Shown piece after piece: positions 25,577 through 37,417 of a stretch of 64,000 nucleotides of DNA. The stretch is from Macrococcus equipercicus (GTDB lineage: Bacteria > Bacillota > Bacilli > Staphylococcales > Staphylococcaceae). Each line of letters opens with the position of its first letter. Within the stretch, counting starts at the first letter, position 1. The notes below the pieces were generated by a model. The model made no database searches. It saw only the letters and a program-made list of their open reading frames with translations, and was not told where the DNA came from. A program made the translations under genes and the position numbers. The stretch lies in contig NZ_SCWC02000002.1 of the NCBI RefSeq assembly GCF_004359525.2, forward strand, positions 372,001 to 436,000, read 5' to 3'.

Positions 25577-27978
25577 CTACAGTGTTATCAGCGTCTTCGG
25601 CATACCGAAATCTGCAGTGTCGACAACAAAGCTGCCGTTTGTATAGCGTTCTGTGAGCCTGATACTTTTGACCGTCCCTGTTTCAGTATTTCCGGAATCC
25701 GATATGATCATATAGTGTCCAGCATCTTCAGTGACCACTGCTCCGACCAGCTGGTGCGGATTGGATTTTATCTCTTTCAGCACGACGACGCCGCGATTAG
25801 CACGTCGGCCGACTTCAACCGTATCCAGCTTCATCCGTTTGACAGCCCCGCGGTGCGTCGCCAGAACAATAAAGTGGTCCGGATATAATAATTCCGTCGC
25901 AACGACCGAATCATCTTCCTTTAAATTGATGGACTTCACGCCTGCTGCTTTAATCCCCGTCTCCGGGACTTCACTCAATGAGTAGCGGAGCGCCATCCCT
26001 TTAGCCGTCACGACCAGTACTTCTTCGTCACCTGTGATGTAGAGGGCCTGCAGCACTTCGTCATCATCTTTCAGCTTCATCGACAGAATCGGCCGCGAGA
26101 AGCGCTTCGTGCTGAACTCAGCAAGGCTGGTCTTCTTGATCATACCGCCCTTAGTGGCAGTCATAATAAAGCCGCCCTGCTCAAAGTCCGCAACCGTCAT
26201 CATATGAATGACCCGTTCTCCTTCTTTCAGCGGGACAAGCTGTGAAATATGCATGCCGAGCTCTTTCCATTTATGGTCAGGAAGATTGACGACCGGTACA
26301 TAGATATAGTTACCGAGCGACGTGAAGACAAGGACGACGTGCTGCAGATTAGATGACACATGCGTCAGCAGGAAGTCCCCCTCCTTCAGCCCGATCTCGT
26401 CGAGCCCGGTTGCACCGAAGCTCCGGAGTGACGTGCGTTTTATATAACCTTCGCGGGTCAGGCTGACAATCACTTCCTCGCTCGGCACAATAATATCTTT
26501 TGAGATCTTAATTTCAGCGACTTTGTCTTCAATGGCACTCAGCCGTTCTGTTGCAAAGTCTTTCTTGACCGCTTTCAGTTCTTTTTTAATGACCTGCATC
26601 AGCTTTTTCGGATTGCCGAGAATTTCCTCAAGCGCCGTCAACCGGTTGCTCAGCTCTTTATGCTCGTCTTCCAGCGCAGCGATGTCAGTGTTCGTCAGCC
26701 GGTAGAGCTGCAGCGTCACAATAGCTTCCGCCTGGTCCAGCGTGAAGTCAAAGCGGCTGACTAAGTTTTCCTTCGCATGCTGCTTATTTTTTGACTCACG
26801 GATCGTCGTGATCACTTCTTCCATGATAGACAGTGCTTTAATCAGTCCCTCAACGATATGCATGCGTTTCTTTGCCTGGTTAAGTTCGTGTTTACTGCGT
26901 CTCGTCACTACTTCCTGCTGATGATCGATATAGCTCGTCAGTATTTCTTTGATCCCAAGCAGCTTAGGTCTTCTGTCACTGATGGCCACCATGTTGAAGT
27001 TATACGTCACTTGAAGGTCCGTGTTCTTATAGAGGAAGTTCAAGATACCTTCTGCATTGGCATCTTTCTTCAGCTCTATCGCAATGCGCAGCCCGTCACG
27101 GTCAGTTTCGTCACGCACTTCAATGATGCCTTCCACTTTCTTATCGGCTCTCAGCTCATCAATCCGCTTCACTAACGTGCTTTTATTCACTTCATATGGA
27201 ATCTCTGTGATGACAATCTCAGTTCTGCCGCCCCGCAGTTCCTCAAACGCCACTTTGCCGCGGACGACTGCTTTTCCTTTGCCTGTCTCGTAGGCCTGCT
27301 TGATGCCGGCACGGCCTTGAATGATGCCGCCGGTCGGGAAATCCGGGCCCGGCATCAACGTCATCAAGTCGTCTACTGTAATTGACGGTTTGTCAATGAT
27401 CGCAAGTGTTGCATCGATGACCTCCCCTAAGTTATGTGTCGGAATATCTGTTGCATAACCTGCTGAAATACCGGTCGACCCGTTGACGAGCAGATTCGGA
27501 TACTTTGCCGGCAGCACCATCGGCTCCATCGCGGTATCGTCAAAGTTCTGCACGAAATCCACCGTATTATGCTGGATGTCCTGCAGCAGCACACTCGCAA
27601 GCTTAGACAGCTTCGCCTCAGTGTAACGCATGGCAGCAGGAGGATCATTATCGATGCTGCCGTTATTGCCGTGCATCTCAATCAGCACATGACGCAGTTT
27701 CCAGTCCTGACTCATACGCACCATAGCATCATAAACTGAAGTATCTCCGTGCGGATGATAGTTACCGATGACATTGCCGACGGTTTTCGCACTCTTCCTG
27801 AAGTTTCTGTCAAAGCTATTGCCGTCCTGGTGCATGGCAAACAAGATGCGCCGCTGCACCGGTTTCAGACCGTCACGCACATCCGGCAGTGCGCGGTCCT
27901 GAATAATATATTTACTGTACCGTCCGAAACGATCGCCGATGACGTCTTCCAGCGGTAAAGTCTGTATGTGTTCTGCCA

Positions 27979-27979
<1 letters not shown>
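25577..27979 (-). CDS. parC: DNA topoisomerase IV subunit A
   Basis: An 800-residue type IIA topoisomerase subunit that decatenates chromosomes. The catalytic Tyr is residue 119 in [13 protein letters not shown]; the C-terminal half is the DNA-wrapping beta-pinwheel (repeats such as [13 protein letters not shown]). The quinolone-determining region reads [17 protein letters not shown], with Thr at residue 80 (Ser in S. aureus) and Asp at 84 (Glu in S. aureus). It starts with GTG 27979, overlapping the parE stop by one base, so the two are translationally coupled. No clear terminator follows. Confidence 0.96.
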
Positions 27980-30105
<2,126 letters not shown>

Positions 30106-30120
30106 TTATATTTTTAATAT

Positions 30121-30149
30121 AAAAAAAAGAAACCTGCTTGAGGTTTCTT
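30121..30149 (-). terminator. Terminator of scoAB
   Basis: A 9-bp stem AAGAAACCT (30127-30135) with AGGTTTCTT (30141-30149); on the minus strand it is followed by a run of T residues. Confidence 0.85.
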
Positions 30150-30158
30150 CGTCAGTAT

Positions 30159-30800
30159 TTATTCGTGCCAAGCTGTTTCAAACGCGGCTTCCGTCTTATC
30201 CTTCACTTCTTGAAGTGTCGCATCTCCGAGCAGTTCCACGAGCTTCATCTTCCCGTCAGTGAACTCAAACACCGCAAGATCTGTGATCAACTTGTTGACG
30301 ACACCTCTGCCCGTCAGCGGCAGTGTGCATTCAGCTTTCACCTTTGACTCACCGTGCTTATTCACGTGCTCCATAATGACGACCACTTCTTTCGCACCAT
30401 TGACAAGGTCCATCGCCCCGCCCATGCCTTTGACCATCTTACCTGGAATCATCCAGTTGGCCAGGTCTCCGCTGCTTGACACTTCCATCCCGCCAAGAAT
30501 GGCAAGGTCGATATGGCCGCCGCGAATCATTGCGAAACTTTCTGCTGAATCAAAGTACGCTGCTCCTTGTACAGCGGTCACTGTTTCCTTACCGGCATTG
30601 ATCAGGTCAGCATCGACTGCGCTTTCAGTCGGATAGGCACCGATGCCGAGCAGCCCGTTCTCGGACTGATAGAAGACATGCTGCACGTCTGCCGTCGCTT
30701 CGTTGGCTACAAGCGTCGGTAATCCGATGCCCAGGTTGACATACATGTTGCTTTTGATCTCTTTTGCGGCTCTTTGAATAATCAGTTGACGTTCTGCCAT
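30159..30800 (-). CDS. scoB: 3-oxoacid CoA-transferase subunit B
   Basis: A 213-residue CoA-transferase family I beta subunit. The catalytic Glu lies in YQSENGLLGIG near residue 46, and GIGLPTLVAN and GGAMDLV are family marks. With ScoA it moves CoA from succinyl-CoA to acetoacetate. Its start overlaps the scoA stop by one base. Because HMG-CoA lyase at 2240 makes acetoacetate, ScoAB closes the route from leucine to acetoacetyl-CoA. Another short 3-oxoacid or acetate as partner cannot be excluded. Confidence 0.92.
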   Translation of the reverse strand: MAERQLIIQRAAKEIKSNMYVNLGIGLPTLVANEATADVQHVFYQSENGLLGIGAYPTESAVDADLINAGKETVTAVQGAAYFDSAESFAMIRGGHIDLAILGGMEVSSSGDLANWMIPGKMVKGMGGAMDLVNGAKEVVVIMEHVNKHGESKVKAECTLPLTGRGVVNKLITDLAVFEFTDGKMKLVELLGDATLQEVKDKTEAAFETAWHE

Positions 30801-31498
30801 TATTTCTCCTCCTTGACGACTTTACGTTCAATACGCTTCTCGTAGTTCTCGCCTAAATAAACATGCTGCACGTATATGCCCGGCGTATGGATGTCATCCG
30901 GATCCAGCTCACCTACTTCAACAAGCTGCTCGACTTCTGCAATCGTCACTTTACCTGCCGCTGCACAGAGAGGATTGAAATTTCTGGCGGTTTTACGGAA
31001 GACCAGATTGCCGAGTTTATCAGCTTTCCATGCTTTGACTAATCCATAATCACCGGTAATACCCCGCTCCAGTAAATAGTCCTTCCCGTCGAAGGTCTTC
31101 ACTTCCTTGCCGTCAGCAACCGGGGTTCCGACACCTGTCCGGGTATAAAAGCCGGGTATGCCGGCACCACCCGCACGAAGCCGTTCTGCCAGTGTTCCTT
31201 GCGGCGTCAGCTCTACTTCCAGTTCACCATCCAGATACTGACGCTCAAACGTCTTGTTCTCACCGACATACGAGCTGATCATCTTCTTCACCTGACGTCC
31301 GGCAAGCAGAATACCGAGACCGAAGTCATCAACGCCGCAGTTATTGCTGACGATGGTCAAATCTTTCGTCCCCTTATCTTTGATCACTTGTATCGCTTTC
31401 TCCGGAATTCCGCACAGTCCGAATCCTCCCACTACAAGCGTCATCCCGTCCTGAAGCCCGTTCAGTGCTTCATGTAAATCAGTCGTCACTTTTGACAT
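30800..31498 (-). CDS. scoA: 3-oxoacid CoA-transferase subunit A
   Basis: A 232-residue alpha subunit. The CoA-binding motif [12 protein letters not shown] is near residue 22 and [15 protein letters not shown] near residue 111. AAGGGGGA precedes the ATG. The promoter region holds TATAAC followed at once by an 18-bp palindrome (31515-31532), a likely repressor site. It is first in the scoAB operon. Confidence 0.92.
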   Translation of the reverse strand: MSKVTTDLHEALNGLQDGMTLVVGGFGLCGIPEKAIQVIKDKGTKDLTIVSNNCGVDDFGLGILLAGRQVKKMISSYVGENKTFERQYLDGELEVELTPQGTLAERLRAGGAGIPGFYTRTGVGTPVADGKEVKTFDGKDYLLERGITGDYGLVKAWKADKLGNLVFRKTARNFNPLCAAAGKVTIAEVEQLVEVGELDPDDIHTPGIYVQHVYLGENYEKRIERKVVKEEK

Positions 31499-31514
31499 GC
31501 TGCATCCCCCTTAA

Positions 31515-31532
31515 AATGAATACCTATTCATT
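31515..31532 (-). promoter_or_regulatory. Palindromic operator in the scoA leader, TetR-type
   Basis: AATGAATACCTATTCATT reads as an inverted repeat with 8-base arms and a CC centre. On the minus strand a TATAAC (-10-like, in ATGGTATAAC) lies immediately upstream and the scoA ribosome site downstream, so a bound protein would cover the start of transcription. The TGAAT...ATTCA arms resemble operators of TetR-type regulators of acyl-CoA metabolism such as Bacillus FadR. Confidence 0.55.
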
Positions 31533-31685
31533 TATGTTATACCATATTTTCAGAATTTTTAAAAACATTATTTTAATGACGTTTTTTTACAGCAGGACTT
31601 CTGACGCCGAAACAATTAAAATTTCTTTCATTCCTGGTTTTATGGTAAACTATTAGCACCAGCTATCAAAGGAGTGCATGTCTAT

Positions 31686-32267
31686 ATGACAATGGTGTTG
31701 ATGTTCCTGCTTGCCTATTTAATCGGATGCTTGCCATCCGGTCTGATCATCGGCAAAGTTTTCTACAATAAAGATATCAGACAGTCTGGCAGCGGTAATC
31801 TAGGAACTACGAATACGTTTCGTGTATTAGGGAAAAAAGCTGGAATCATCGTGATGATACTAGATATCTTCAAGGGTTTTATTGTCGTCTTTCTACCATT
31901 ACTTTTTAATCATGAAGTTCATGGTGTCATCATCGGTCTTTTCGCGATACTCGGTCATGTTTACCCCGTCTTCTTAAAGTTCAGAGGCGGTAAAGCAGTC
32001 GCTACATCGGCAGGTGTCATTATGGGGGTCAATCCGATCCTGTTCGTAGCCGTGACCATCACATTTATCATCGTGCTGTACTTATTCAAATTTGTGTCAC
32101 TGGCAAGTATTATCGCAAGTATTGTTAACTTCATCCTATCCATTGTTTTCATGGACTGGATATTGATTGTCATTGCCTTTGTCATCATGCTGATTGTAAT
32201 CATTAGACATCGGTCCAACATCAAACGTATAATCAATAAAGAAGAGCCTAAAATAACCTGGATGTGA
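31686..32267 (+). CDS. plsY: Glycerol-3-phosphate acyltransferase PlsY
   Basis: A 193-residue membrane enzyme that transfers acyl from acyl-phosphate to glycerol-3-phosphate, the first step of phospholipid synthesis. It has five spans and the three conserved loops: [14 protein letters not shown] with [36 protein letters not shown], and [13 protein letters not shown] 31686 gives the family start; a GTG at 31674 overlaps the ribosome site AAAGGA. Next to parE as in Bacillus and Staphylococcus, but here scoAB is placed between them. Confidence 0.95.
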   Translation: MTMVLMFLLAYLIGCLPSGLIIGKVFYNKDIRQSGSGNLGTTNTFRVLGKKAGIIVMILDIFKGFIVVFLPLLFNHEVHGVIIGLFAILGHVYPVFLKFRGGKAVATSAGVIMGVNPILFVAVTITFIIVLYLFKFVSLASIIASIVNFILSIVFMDWILIVIAFVIMLIVIIRHRSNIKRIINKEEPKITWM

Positions 32268-32275
32268 GGTGCGAG

Positions 32276-32560
32276 ATGAAAATTAACCTAGATGATAAAG
32301 CAGTCGGCTGGTTCAAGAAAGAACTGGACATACCAGACAACAAGGCTATCCGTTTTTACGTGCGCTACGGCGGCGATGTCAATCTGAAACAAGGATTCAG
32401 CCCGGCGTTTACAGTCGATACAGTCGATCCGGAAGGCTACTCAGAGACACAGGACGGTCTGACATATTACGTGGATGAGAAAGATTTGTGGTATTACGAA
32501 GATAATGTGCTTAATGTCACATGTGAGAATGACGAAATCAAATATACGATTACAAACTAA
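32276..32560 (+). CDS. HesB/YadR/YfhF family (iron-sulfur cluster assembly-like) protein
   Basis: A 94-residue protein. The start KINLDDKAVGWFKKELDIPDNKAIRFYVRYGG and YYVDEKDLWYY fit the HesB/IscA-like fold, but no Cys is available for cluster binding except one in VTCEND, so it probably does not carry a cluster by the A-type mechanism. ATG 32276 follows GAGGTG; its upstream region overlaps the plsY end, so both genes are probably cotranscribed. Confidence 0.8.
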   Translation: MKINLDDKAVGWFKKELDIPDNKAIRFYVRYGGDVNLKQGFSPAFTVDTVDPEGYSETQDGLTYYVDEKDLWYYEDNVLNVTCENDEIKYTITN

Positions 32561-32572
32561 GCAGACCTATAA

Positions 32573-32619
32573 AATAAGAGCCCGGCATGTTATATTTCAT
32601 AACATGCCGGGCTCTTATT
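32573..32619. terminator. Strong bidirectional terminator between hesB-like gene and thioesterase
   Basis: A perfect 21-bp stem (32573-32593 with 32599-32619) and 5-base loop ATTTC separate the convergent genes. Confidence 0.9.
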
Positions 32620-32626
32620 ACTTAGT

Positions 32627-33043
32627 TTATGAATACAATGCCATATAGCGTTCATGCCATTCCGGGAAATGGCGGTCCAGTCTGATCGGTCTGTTCGTCC
32701 CGCGTTTCATCAATATATGAGTCGTCGTACCTGTGGCGGCTACAGAGCCGTCCTCTTTAACAACCTTATAGGCATAAACCGTCTTCAGCTTTGAATAAGA
32801 CTCAATCCACGTCAGAACTGTCACTTTCTCAGGATAAGTCACCGAGTTTTTGTAAGTCAGCTGTGCATCGATGACAGGAGAAATCACTCCTGCTTCTTCC
32901 ATCTCCGCATAGCTGAACCCTGCTTTTTCAATGAAATCTGTCCGTGCCACTTCAAACCAGATCAAATAATTAGCATGATAGACCACACCCATCTTATCCG
33001 TCTCTGCATATCTGACCGGTATTTCTAATTCTGTCGTAAACAT
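32627..33043 (-). CDS. Acyl-CoA thioesterase, 4HBT family (YneP-like)
   Basis: A 138-residue hotdog-fold thioesterase. The motif RYAETDKMGVVYHANYLIWFEVARTDF has the catalytic Asp in the VVYHANY region typical of YbgC/4HBT enzymes. Start ATG 33043 follows AAGGAG; upstream in-frame starts overlap that site. In Bacillus (yneP) and Staphylococcus it is found near acnA and parEC. The acyl substrate is unknown. Confidence 0.88.
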   Translation of the reverse strand: MFTTELEIPVRYAETDKMGVVYHANYLIWFEVARTDFIEKAGFSYAEMEEAGVISPVIDAQLTYKNSVTYPEKVTVLTWIESYSKLKTVYAYKVVKEDGSVAATGTTTHILMKRGTNRPIRLDRHFPEWHERYMALYS

Positions 33044-33076
33044 AGCCACACTCCTTACTCTCATTATACCATAAAC

Positions 33077-33101
33077 AAAAACCGACTACATAAGTAGCCG
33101 G
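33077..33101 (-). terminator. Terminator of acnA
   Basis: On the minus strand CCGGCTAC pairs with GTAGTCGG around TTAT, followed by TTTTTG. Confidence 0.75.
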
Positions 33102-33115
33102 CCTGTCATTCTTAA

Positions 33116-35824
33116 TTACTGTGCGAGTTTATCGCGTAATACCATGCGGAGAATGCCGCCGTGACGGTAATAATCAATCTCGACTTCTGAATCGAAGCGC
33201 GCCAGCGCCTCGAATTCCACAGTTGAACCGTCTTCTTTGACCGCTGTGACTTTAACGTGGTCACGTGGTCTAACGCCTTCAGCAATATCCACTGAGAATG
33301 TTTCGTTACCAGTGAGTCCAAGTGATTCAGCAGAATCTCCTTGTAAAAATTGCAGTGGCAGTACACCCATCATGACTAAGTTAGAGCGGTGAATACGTTC
33401 ATAGCTCTGTGCGATGACTGTTTTAACGCCTAGTAAGTTCGTACCTTTAGCTGCCCAGTCACGTGAAGAGCCCATACCGTAATCGTTGCCGGCAAGTACA
33501 ACTAAACCAGTACCGTCTGCCTGATACTTCATGCAGGCATCAAAGATCGGCATGATAGCGCCTGTCGGCCAGTAAGTTGTGAATCCGCCTTCTGTGCCCG
33601 GAGCGATCTGGTTTTTAATGCGGATATTCGCAAATGTTCCGCGCATCATGACTTCATGGTTACCTCGACGTGAGCCGTATGAGTTGAAGTCACGAATAGC
33701 TACACCATTATCCAGTAAATATTTGCCTGCCGGTGTATCTCTACCGATAGCACCTGCCGGAGAGATATGGTCTGTCGTCACGGAATCACCGAATTTACCC
33801 ATGACACGCAGGCCATTCAAGCTCTCGATGCGGCCCGGTTCAGGCGTCAATCCTTCAAAGAATGTCGGATTCTGAATGTAAGTAGATGTCGGATCAAAGT
33901 CGTATAACGGCTGATCTGTAGATTCGATCTGGTTCCACAGTTCATTGGATTCAAAAACAGATGCATATTCTTTACGGAACAAGTCAGGCGTCACAACAGA
34001 GCGCACGACGTCTTTGACTTCATCGATTGACGGCCAGATATCTTTCAAGTAAACATCCTGGCCATCTGCACCTTTACCCAGTGAATCTTTCTGCAGGTCA
34101 ATGTTCACTGTTCCCGCAAGGGCATAAGCGACAACCAGCTGAGGGGATGCCAGGTAGTTCGCTTTAACTAATGGATGGATACGTCCTTCAAAGTTACGGT
34201 TACCTGATAGTACAGAAGTCACAAGCAGATCTTCCCGTGCAATCGCATCTTCGATTTCAGGAAGTAACGGTCCTGAGTTACCGATACATGTCGTACAACC
34301 GTAGCCGACTGTGTTGAAGCCCAGTTGATCCAAGTACTGCTGCAGTCCTGACTGCTCAAGGTAACCTGTCACTACTTTAGAGCCCGGTGCCAATGATGTT
34401 TTGACGAATTCAGGTACTTGCAGTCCTAATTTCACTGCGTTGCGAGCGACAAGACCTGCACCAAGCATGACATAAGGGTTGGATGTATTTGTACAAGAAG
34501 TAATCGCAGCAATAGCGATATCACCTGTCGACATCAAGCCGTGATGACCATCATTGAAGTTGATGACTGCTTTTTTGTCGAATTCTGCTTTATCCAGTCC
34601 GTGGCCCTGGTTGCCGGCCGGCGCTGTCACAGATTTAACGAATTCCTTTTTCATCTGACTTAATGGAATTAAGTCTTGAGGCCGTTTTGGACCCGCTAAT
34701 GATGCTTCCACAGTTGACAAATCAAGCTTCACGATATCTGTATAGGTCGGTTCAGGCTGGTCGACTGTGAAGAACATGTTATTTGTCACCAAGTATTCTT
34801 TGACCACTTGAATATGTTCCTCATCACGACCTGTTAAACGCATGTAGTCAAGCGCTTCTTCGTCAACAGGGAAGAAGCCGCAAGTTGCGCCGTATTCCGG
34901 TGCCATGTTAGCAATTGTCGCACGGTCTGCAAGCGGCAGGCTGACAACGCCCGGACCAAAGAACTCGACGAACTTACCGACGACCCCTTTTTTACGGAGT
35001 TCCTGAGTGACGCGAAGTGCCAGGTCAGTCGCTGTTGCGCCTTCCGGCAATTCGTTAGTCAGTTTAACACCGACGACTTCCGGAATCGGGAAGTATGACG
35101 GTTGTCCGAGCATGCCCGCTTCCGCTTCAATACCACCAACACCCCAGCCGAGAACACCGATACCATTGATCATCGTCGTATGAGAGTCTGTGCCGACTAA
35201 TGTGTCAGGAAATGCAACATTTTCGCCGTCAGCTTCACGAACGTGAACTACATTGGCAAGGTATTCAAGGTTGACCTGATGGACGATACCTGTCGCAGGT
35301 GGCACAGCGCGGTAGTTATCGAACGCTTTAGTCGCCCAGTTCAGGAACTGATAACGCTCTTTATTACGCGCAAATTCAAGTTCGACGTTGCGCTGCAGTG
35401 CAGTCGCGTTACCATAGGCATCAACTTGCACTGAGTGGTCAATGACGAGATCCACTGGAACTTCCGGATTAATTTTAGTGACATCCCCACCGACATCATC
35501 CATCGCTTTACGTAATGATGCCAAGTCAACGACAGCCGGCACGCCAGTGAAATCCTGCAGAATAACACGTGACGGCTTAAATGGCACTTCTGCATTTGGA
35601 TCGTTCTTTTTTCCCCATTTAACAAGATGTTTAATATGCTCTTCTGTAATAACGCGGCCGTCAAACTGTCTTAACACAGATTCAAGCAGCACACGAATAG
35701 AATATGGCAATTTGCTGATTTCGCCGAGACCTGCTTCTTCAAGAGATTTCAGGCTGTAAAACGTATAAGTCTTACCATTCAATTCAAATGTCTGCTTAGA
35801 AGCATTTTGAAGATTTGAATTCAT
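33116..35824 (-). CDS. acnA: Aconitate hydratase
   Basis: A 902-residue iron-sulfur enzyme converting citrate to isocitrate in the TCA cycle. The cluster cysteines are in [11 protein letters not shown] and [12 protein letters not shown] (about residues 435-510); [21 protein letters not shown] is in the N-terminal part and [15 protein letters not shown] and [10 protein letters not shown] in the swivel domain. Start ATG 35824 after GGGGGA. A promoter (-35 TTTACT 35886-35891, -10 TAAAAT 35863-35868, 17-bp spacer) and an upstream ATAA-N7-TTAT dyad are visible. Confidence 0.96.
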   Translation of the reverse strand: MNSNLQNASKQTFELNGKTYTFYSLKSLEEAGLGEISKLPYSIRVLLESVLRQFDGRVITEEHIKHLVKWGKKNDPNAEVPFKPSRVILQDFTGVPAVVDLASLRKAMDDVGGDVTKINPEVPVDLVIDHSVQVDAYGNATALQRNVELEFARNKERYQFLNWATKAFDNYRAVPPATGIVHQVNLEYLANVVHVREADGENVAFPDTLVGTDSHTTMINGIGVLGWGVGGIEAEAGMLGQPSYFPIPEVVGVKLTNELPEGATATDLALRVTQELRKKGVVGKFVEFFGPGVVSLPLADRATIANMAPEYGATCGFFPVDEEALDYMRLTGRDEEHIQVVKEYLVTNNMFFTVDQPEPTYTDIVKLDLSTVEASLAGPKRPQDLIPLSQMKKEFVKSVTAPAGNQGHGLDKAEFDKKAVINFNDGHHGLMSTGDIAIAAITSCTNTSNPYVMLGAGLVARNAVKLGLQVPEFVKTSLAPGSKVVTGYLEQSGLQQYLDQLGFNTVGYGCTTCIGNSGPLLPEIEDAIAREDLLVTSVLSGNRNFEGRIHPLVKANYLASPQLVVAYALAGTVNIDLQKDSLGKGADGQDVYLKDIWPSIDEVKDVVRSVVTPDLFRKEYASVFESNELWNQIESTDQPLYDFDPTSTYIQNPTFFEGLTPEPGRIESLNGLRVMGKFGDSVTTDHISPAGAIGRDTPAGKYLLDNGVAIRDFNSYGSRRGNHEVMMRGTFANIRIKNQIAPGTEGGFTTYWPTGAIMPIFDACMKYQADGTGLVVLAGNDYGMGSSRDWAAKGTNLLGVKTVIAQSYERIHRSNLVMMGVLPLQFLQGDSAESLGLTGNETFSVDIAEGVRPRDHVKVTAVKEDGSTVEFEALARFDSEVEIDYYRHGGILRMVLRDKLAQ

Positions 35825-35862
35825 ACTAGTTCCCCCTATTTAAATTAATCCTTTACTTCTCT

Positions 35863-35939
35863 ATTTTAATCAATATGAAACGAGAAGTAAATGTTATCAA
35901 ATTTCAAATATCAAATACATTGTTATAAGTTTTTCTTAT
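35863..35939 (-). promoter_or_regulatory. acnA promoter with upstream CcpC-like dyad
   Basis: On the minus strand TTTACT and TAAAAT are 17 bp apart. The sequence ATAAGTTTTTCTTAT at 35925-35939 is an exact ATAA-N7-TTAT dyad, the CcpC site form known for B. subtilis citB, where the dyad lies near -66. Here its centre is about 70-75 bp upstream of the expected start. Confidence 0.6.
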
Positions 35940-35958
35940 CATTAGCAGCATGCTGCTG

Positions 35959-37224
35959 TCATCCGGTAAGAATATCTTCTTTCGGGAAATAATACGTCTG
36001 TTTTCTCGGTCGTGAGAAGGTGAAGACTATCGTCAAAATACCGACTTTACCGATCATCATCATTAAAATAATCAGCAGTTTACCGATCACAGACAAGTCA
36101 TCGGTAATACCCATTGTCAGCCCGACTGTACCGAAGGCAGACACCGCTTCAAAGAACAGCTTTAGGAACGGGATGTCTGGTTCTGCAAGGACAAGCAGAA
36201 AAGTGATCGTGAAGACAATCAGCGTACTGAGCACGACAATCGCGAAGCTCCGGAGCAGAATTTTATAGTCAATCGCCCGCTTAAAGATGTTAATCTGCTC
36301 ATGCTGCTTAATAAAACTGATCGTCCCGAACAAAATGACTGCAGCAGTCGTCAGCTTAATCCCGCCGGCCGTTGAAGTCGAACCGCCACCGATGAACATC
36401 AGCAGCATCATGACTAATATGGAATCCGTGTTCATAGCGCCGATGTCTATCGTATTAAAACCAGCCGTTCTTGTGGTGATAGCCTGGAAGTAAGCCATCT
36501 GCAACTGATTGTACCAGGAATGACCGCCCAGCGTCTGATGGTTATCCATCTCCAGCAGAAAGATGACAATAGTCGCGCTGACATTGATTAAGAGCGTGCC
36601 GAGCAGCATAATTTTTGTGTGAACCCGGAGCTTCTGGAACGATGTCTTCTTCGCGACATCAATCAGCACCGTGAAGCCGAGCCCGCCGAGAATGATCAGC
36701 GTCGTAATGACAAAGTTGATGACCGGATTGAACCGGTAACCGACCAGATTGTCACTGTGCAGCGCAAAACCGGCATTGTTGAAGGCACTGACTGCCGTGA
36801 AGAAGCTGCGGTACAGTCCCTGCCAGAAACCGAACTCCGGTATCCACTCCATCGCTAAAAAGACGGCGCCTGATAGTTCGATCGCCAGACTGAGAAAGAA
36901 TAAATACATGACCAGCCTTAAAATACCGCCGATATTCCCCTGGTTCAGTGCTTCTGAAACAAGGAAGCGGTTTTTGAGACCTACTTTCTTGCCGATCATA
37001 ATGAAGACAATCATCGCCAGTGTGACCAGCCCAAGCCCGCCCGCCTGTATCAATATGAGCAGCACAGTCAGCCCGAAATAACTGAAGTGCTCTGTAATGT
37101 CAATCGGTGACAGGCCGGTCACTGTAAAGGCGCTTGTCGCCAGAAACAGACAGTCGATGAATGACGTCGGTTTCAGCTGTGAGACCGGTAAAGACAGAAG
37201 CCCGGTCCCTGCCAGCAGAAACAT
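35959..37224 (-). CDS. TrkH/KtrB family potassium transporter subunit
   Basis: A potassium channel-like membrane subunit, at least 421 residues. The four pore repeats are TSAFTVTGLSPID, SAFNNAGFALH, TTRTAGFNTIDIG and SAFGTVGLTMG, each with the selectivity-filter Gly. KtrB partners with a cytoplasmic KtrA/C regulator not in this window. The start is unclear: ATG 37224 has no ribosome site and lies within the first membrane span, while GGAGGA at 37282-37287 is followed in frame by ATC ATT ATA AAA CGT CGA and a normal KtrB-like N-terminus. The gene may therefore start at ATT 37278 or ATA 37275, adding about 17-18 residues. Confidence 0.88.
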   Translation of the reverse strand: MFLLAGTGLLSLPVSQLKPTSFIDCLFLATSAFTVTGLSPIDITEHFSYFGLTVLLILIQAGGLGLVTLAMIVFIMIGKKVGLKNRFLVSEALNQGNIGGILRLVMYLFFLSLAIELSGAVFLAMEWIPEFGFWQGLYRSFFTAVSAFNNAGFALHSDNLVGYRFNPVINFVITTLIILGGLGFTVLIDVAKKTSFQKLRVHTKIMLLGTLLINVSATIVIFLLEMDNHQTLGGHSWYNQLQMAYFQAITTRTAGFNTIDIGAMNTDSILVMMLLMFIGGGSTSTAGGIKLTTAAVILFGTISFIKQHEQINIFKRAIDYKILLRSFAIVVLSTLIVFTITFLLVLAEPDIPFLKLFFEAVSAFGTVGLTMGITDDLSVIGKLLIILMMMIGKVGILTIVFTFSRPRKQTYYFPKEDILTG

Positions 37225-37379
37225 TATAAAGGATGATAAAATAATAAAGTATGGATTCGTTTTTCGACGTTTTATAATGATTCCTCCAATCTTAGCTTCT
37301 TTATTGTTCCACCAAATGATGTGAAATGCAATATATAATCTTCACCAGTATAAAGCAAGCGACGGCTGAATGGAGACAG

Positions 37380-37411
37380 TAAAAAACCGTAAACCTGAGC
37401 AGGTTTACGGT
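37380..37411 (-). terminator. Terminator of the BCCT transporter gene
   Basis: An 11-bp stem ACCGTAAACCT (37386-37396) with AGGTTTACGGT (37401-37411); on the minus strand it runs into TTTTTTA. Confidence 0.85.
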
Positions 37412-37417
37412 CAATCA

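Noticed and set aside
35941-35958. Palindrome AGCAGCATGCTGCT after the KtrB-type gene.
   Set aside because: It lacks a following T run on the minus strand; it may be a weak terminator but I cannot support it.
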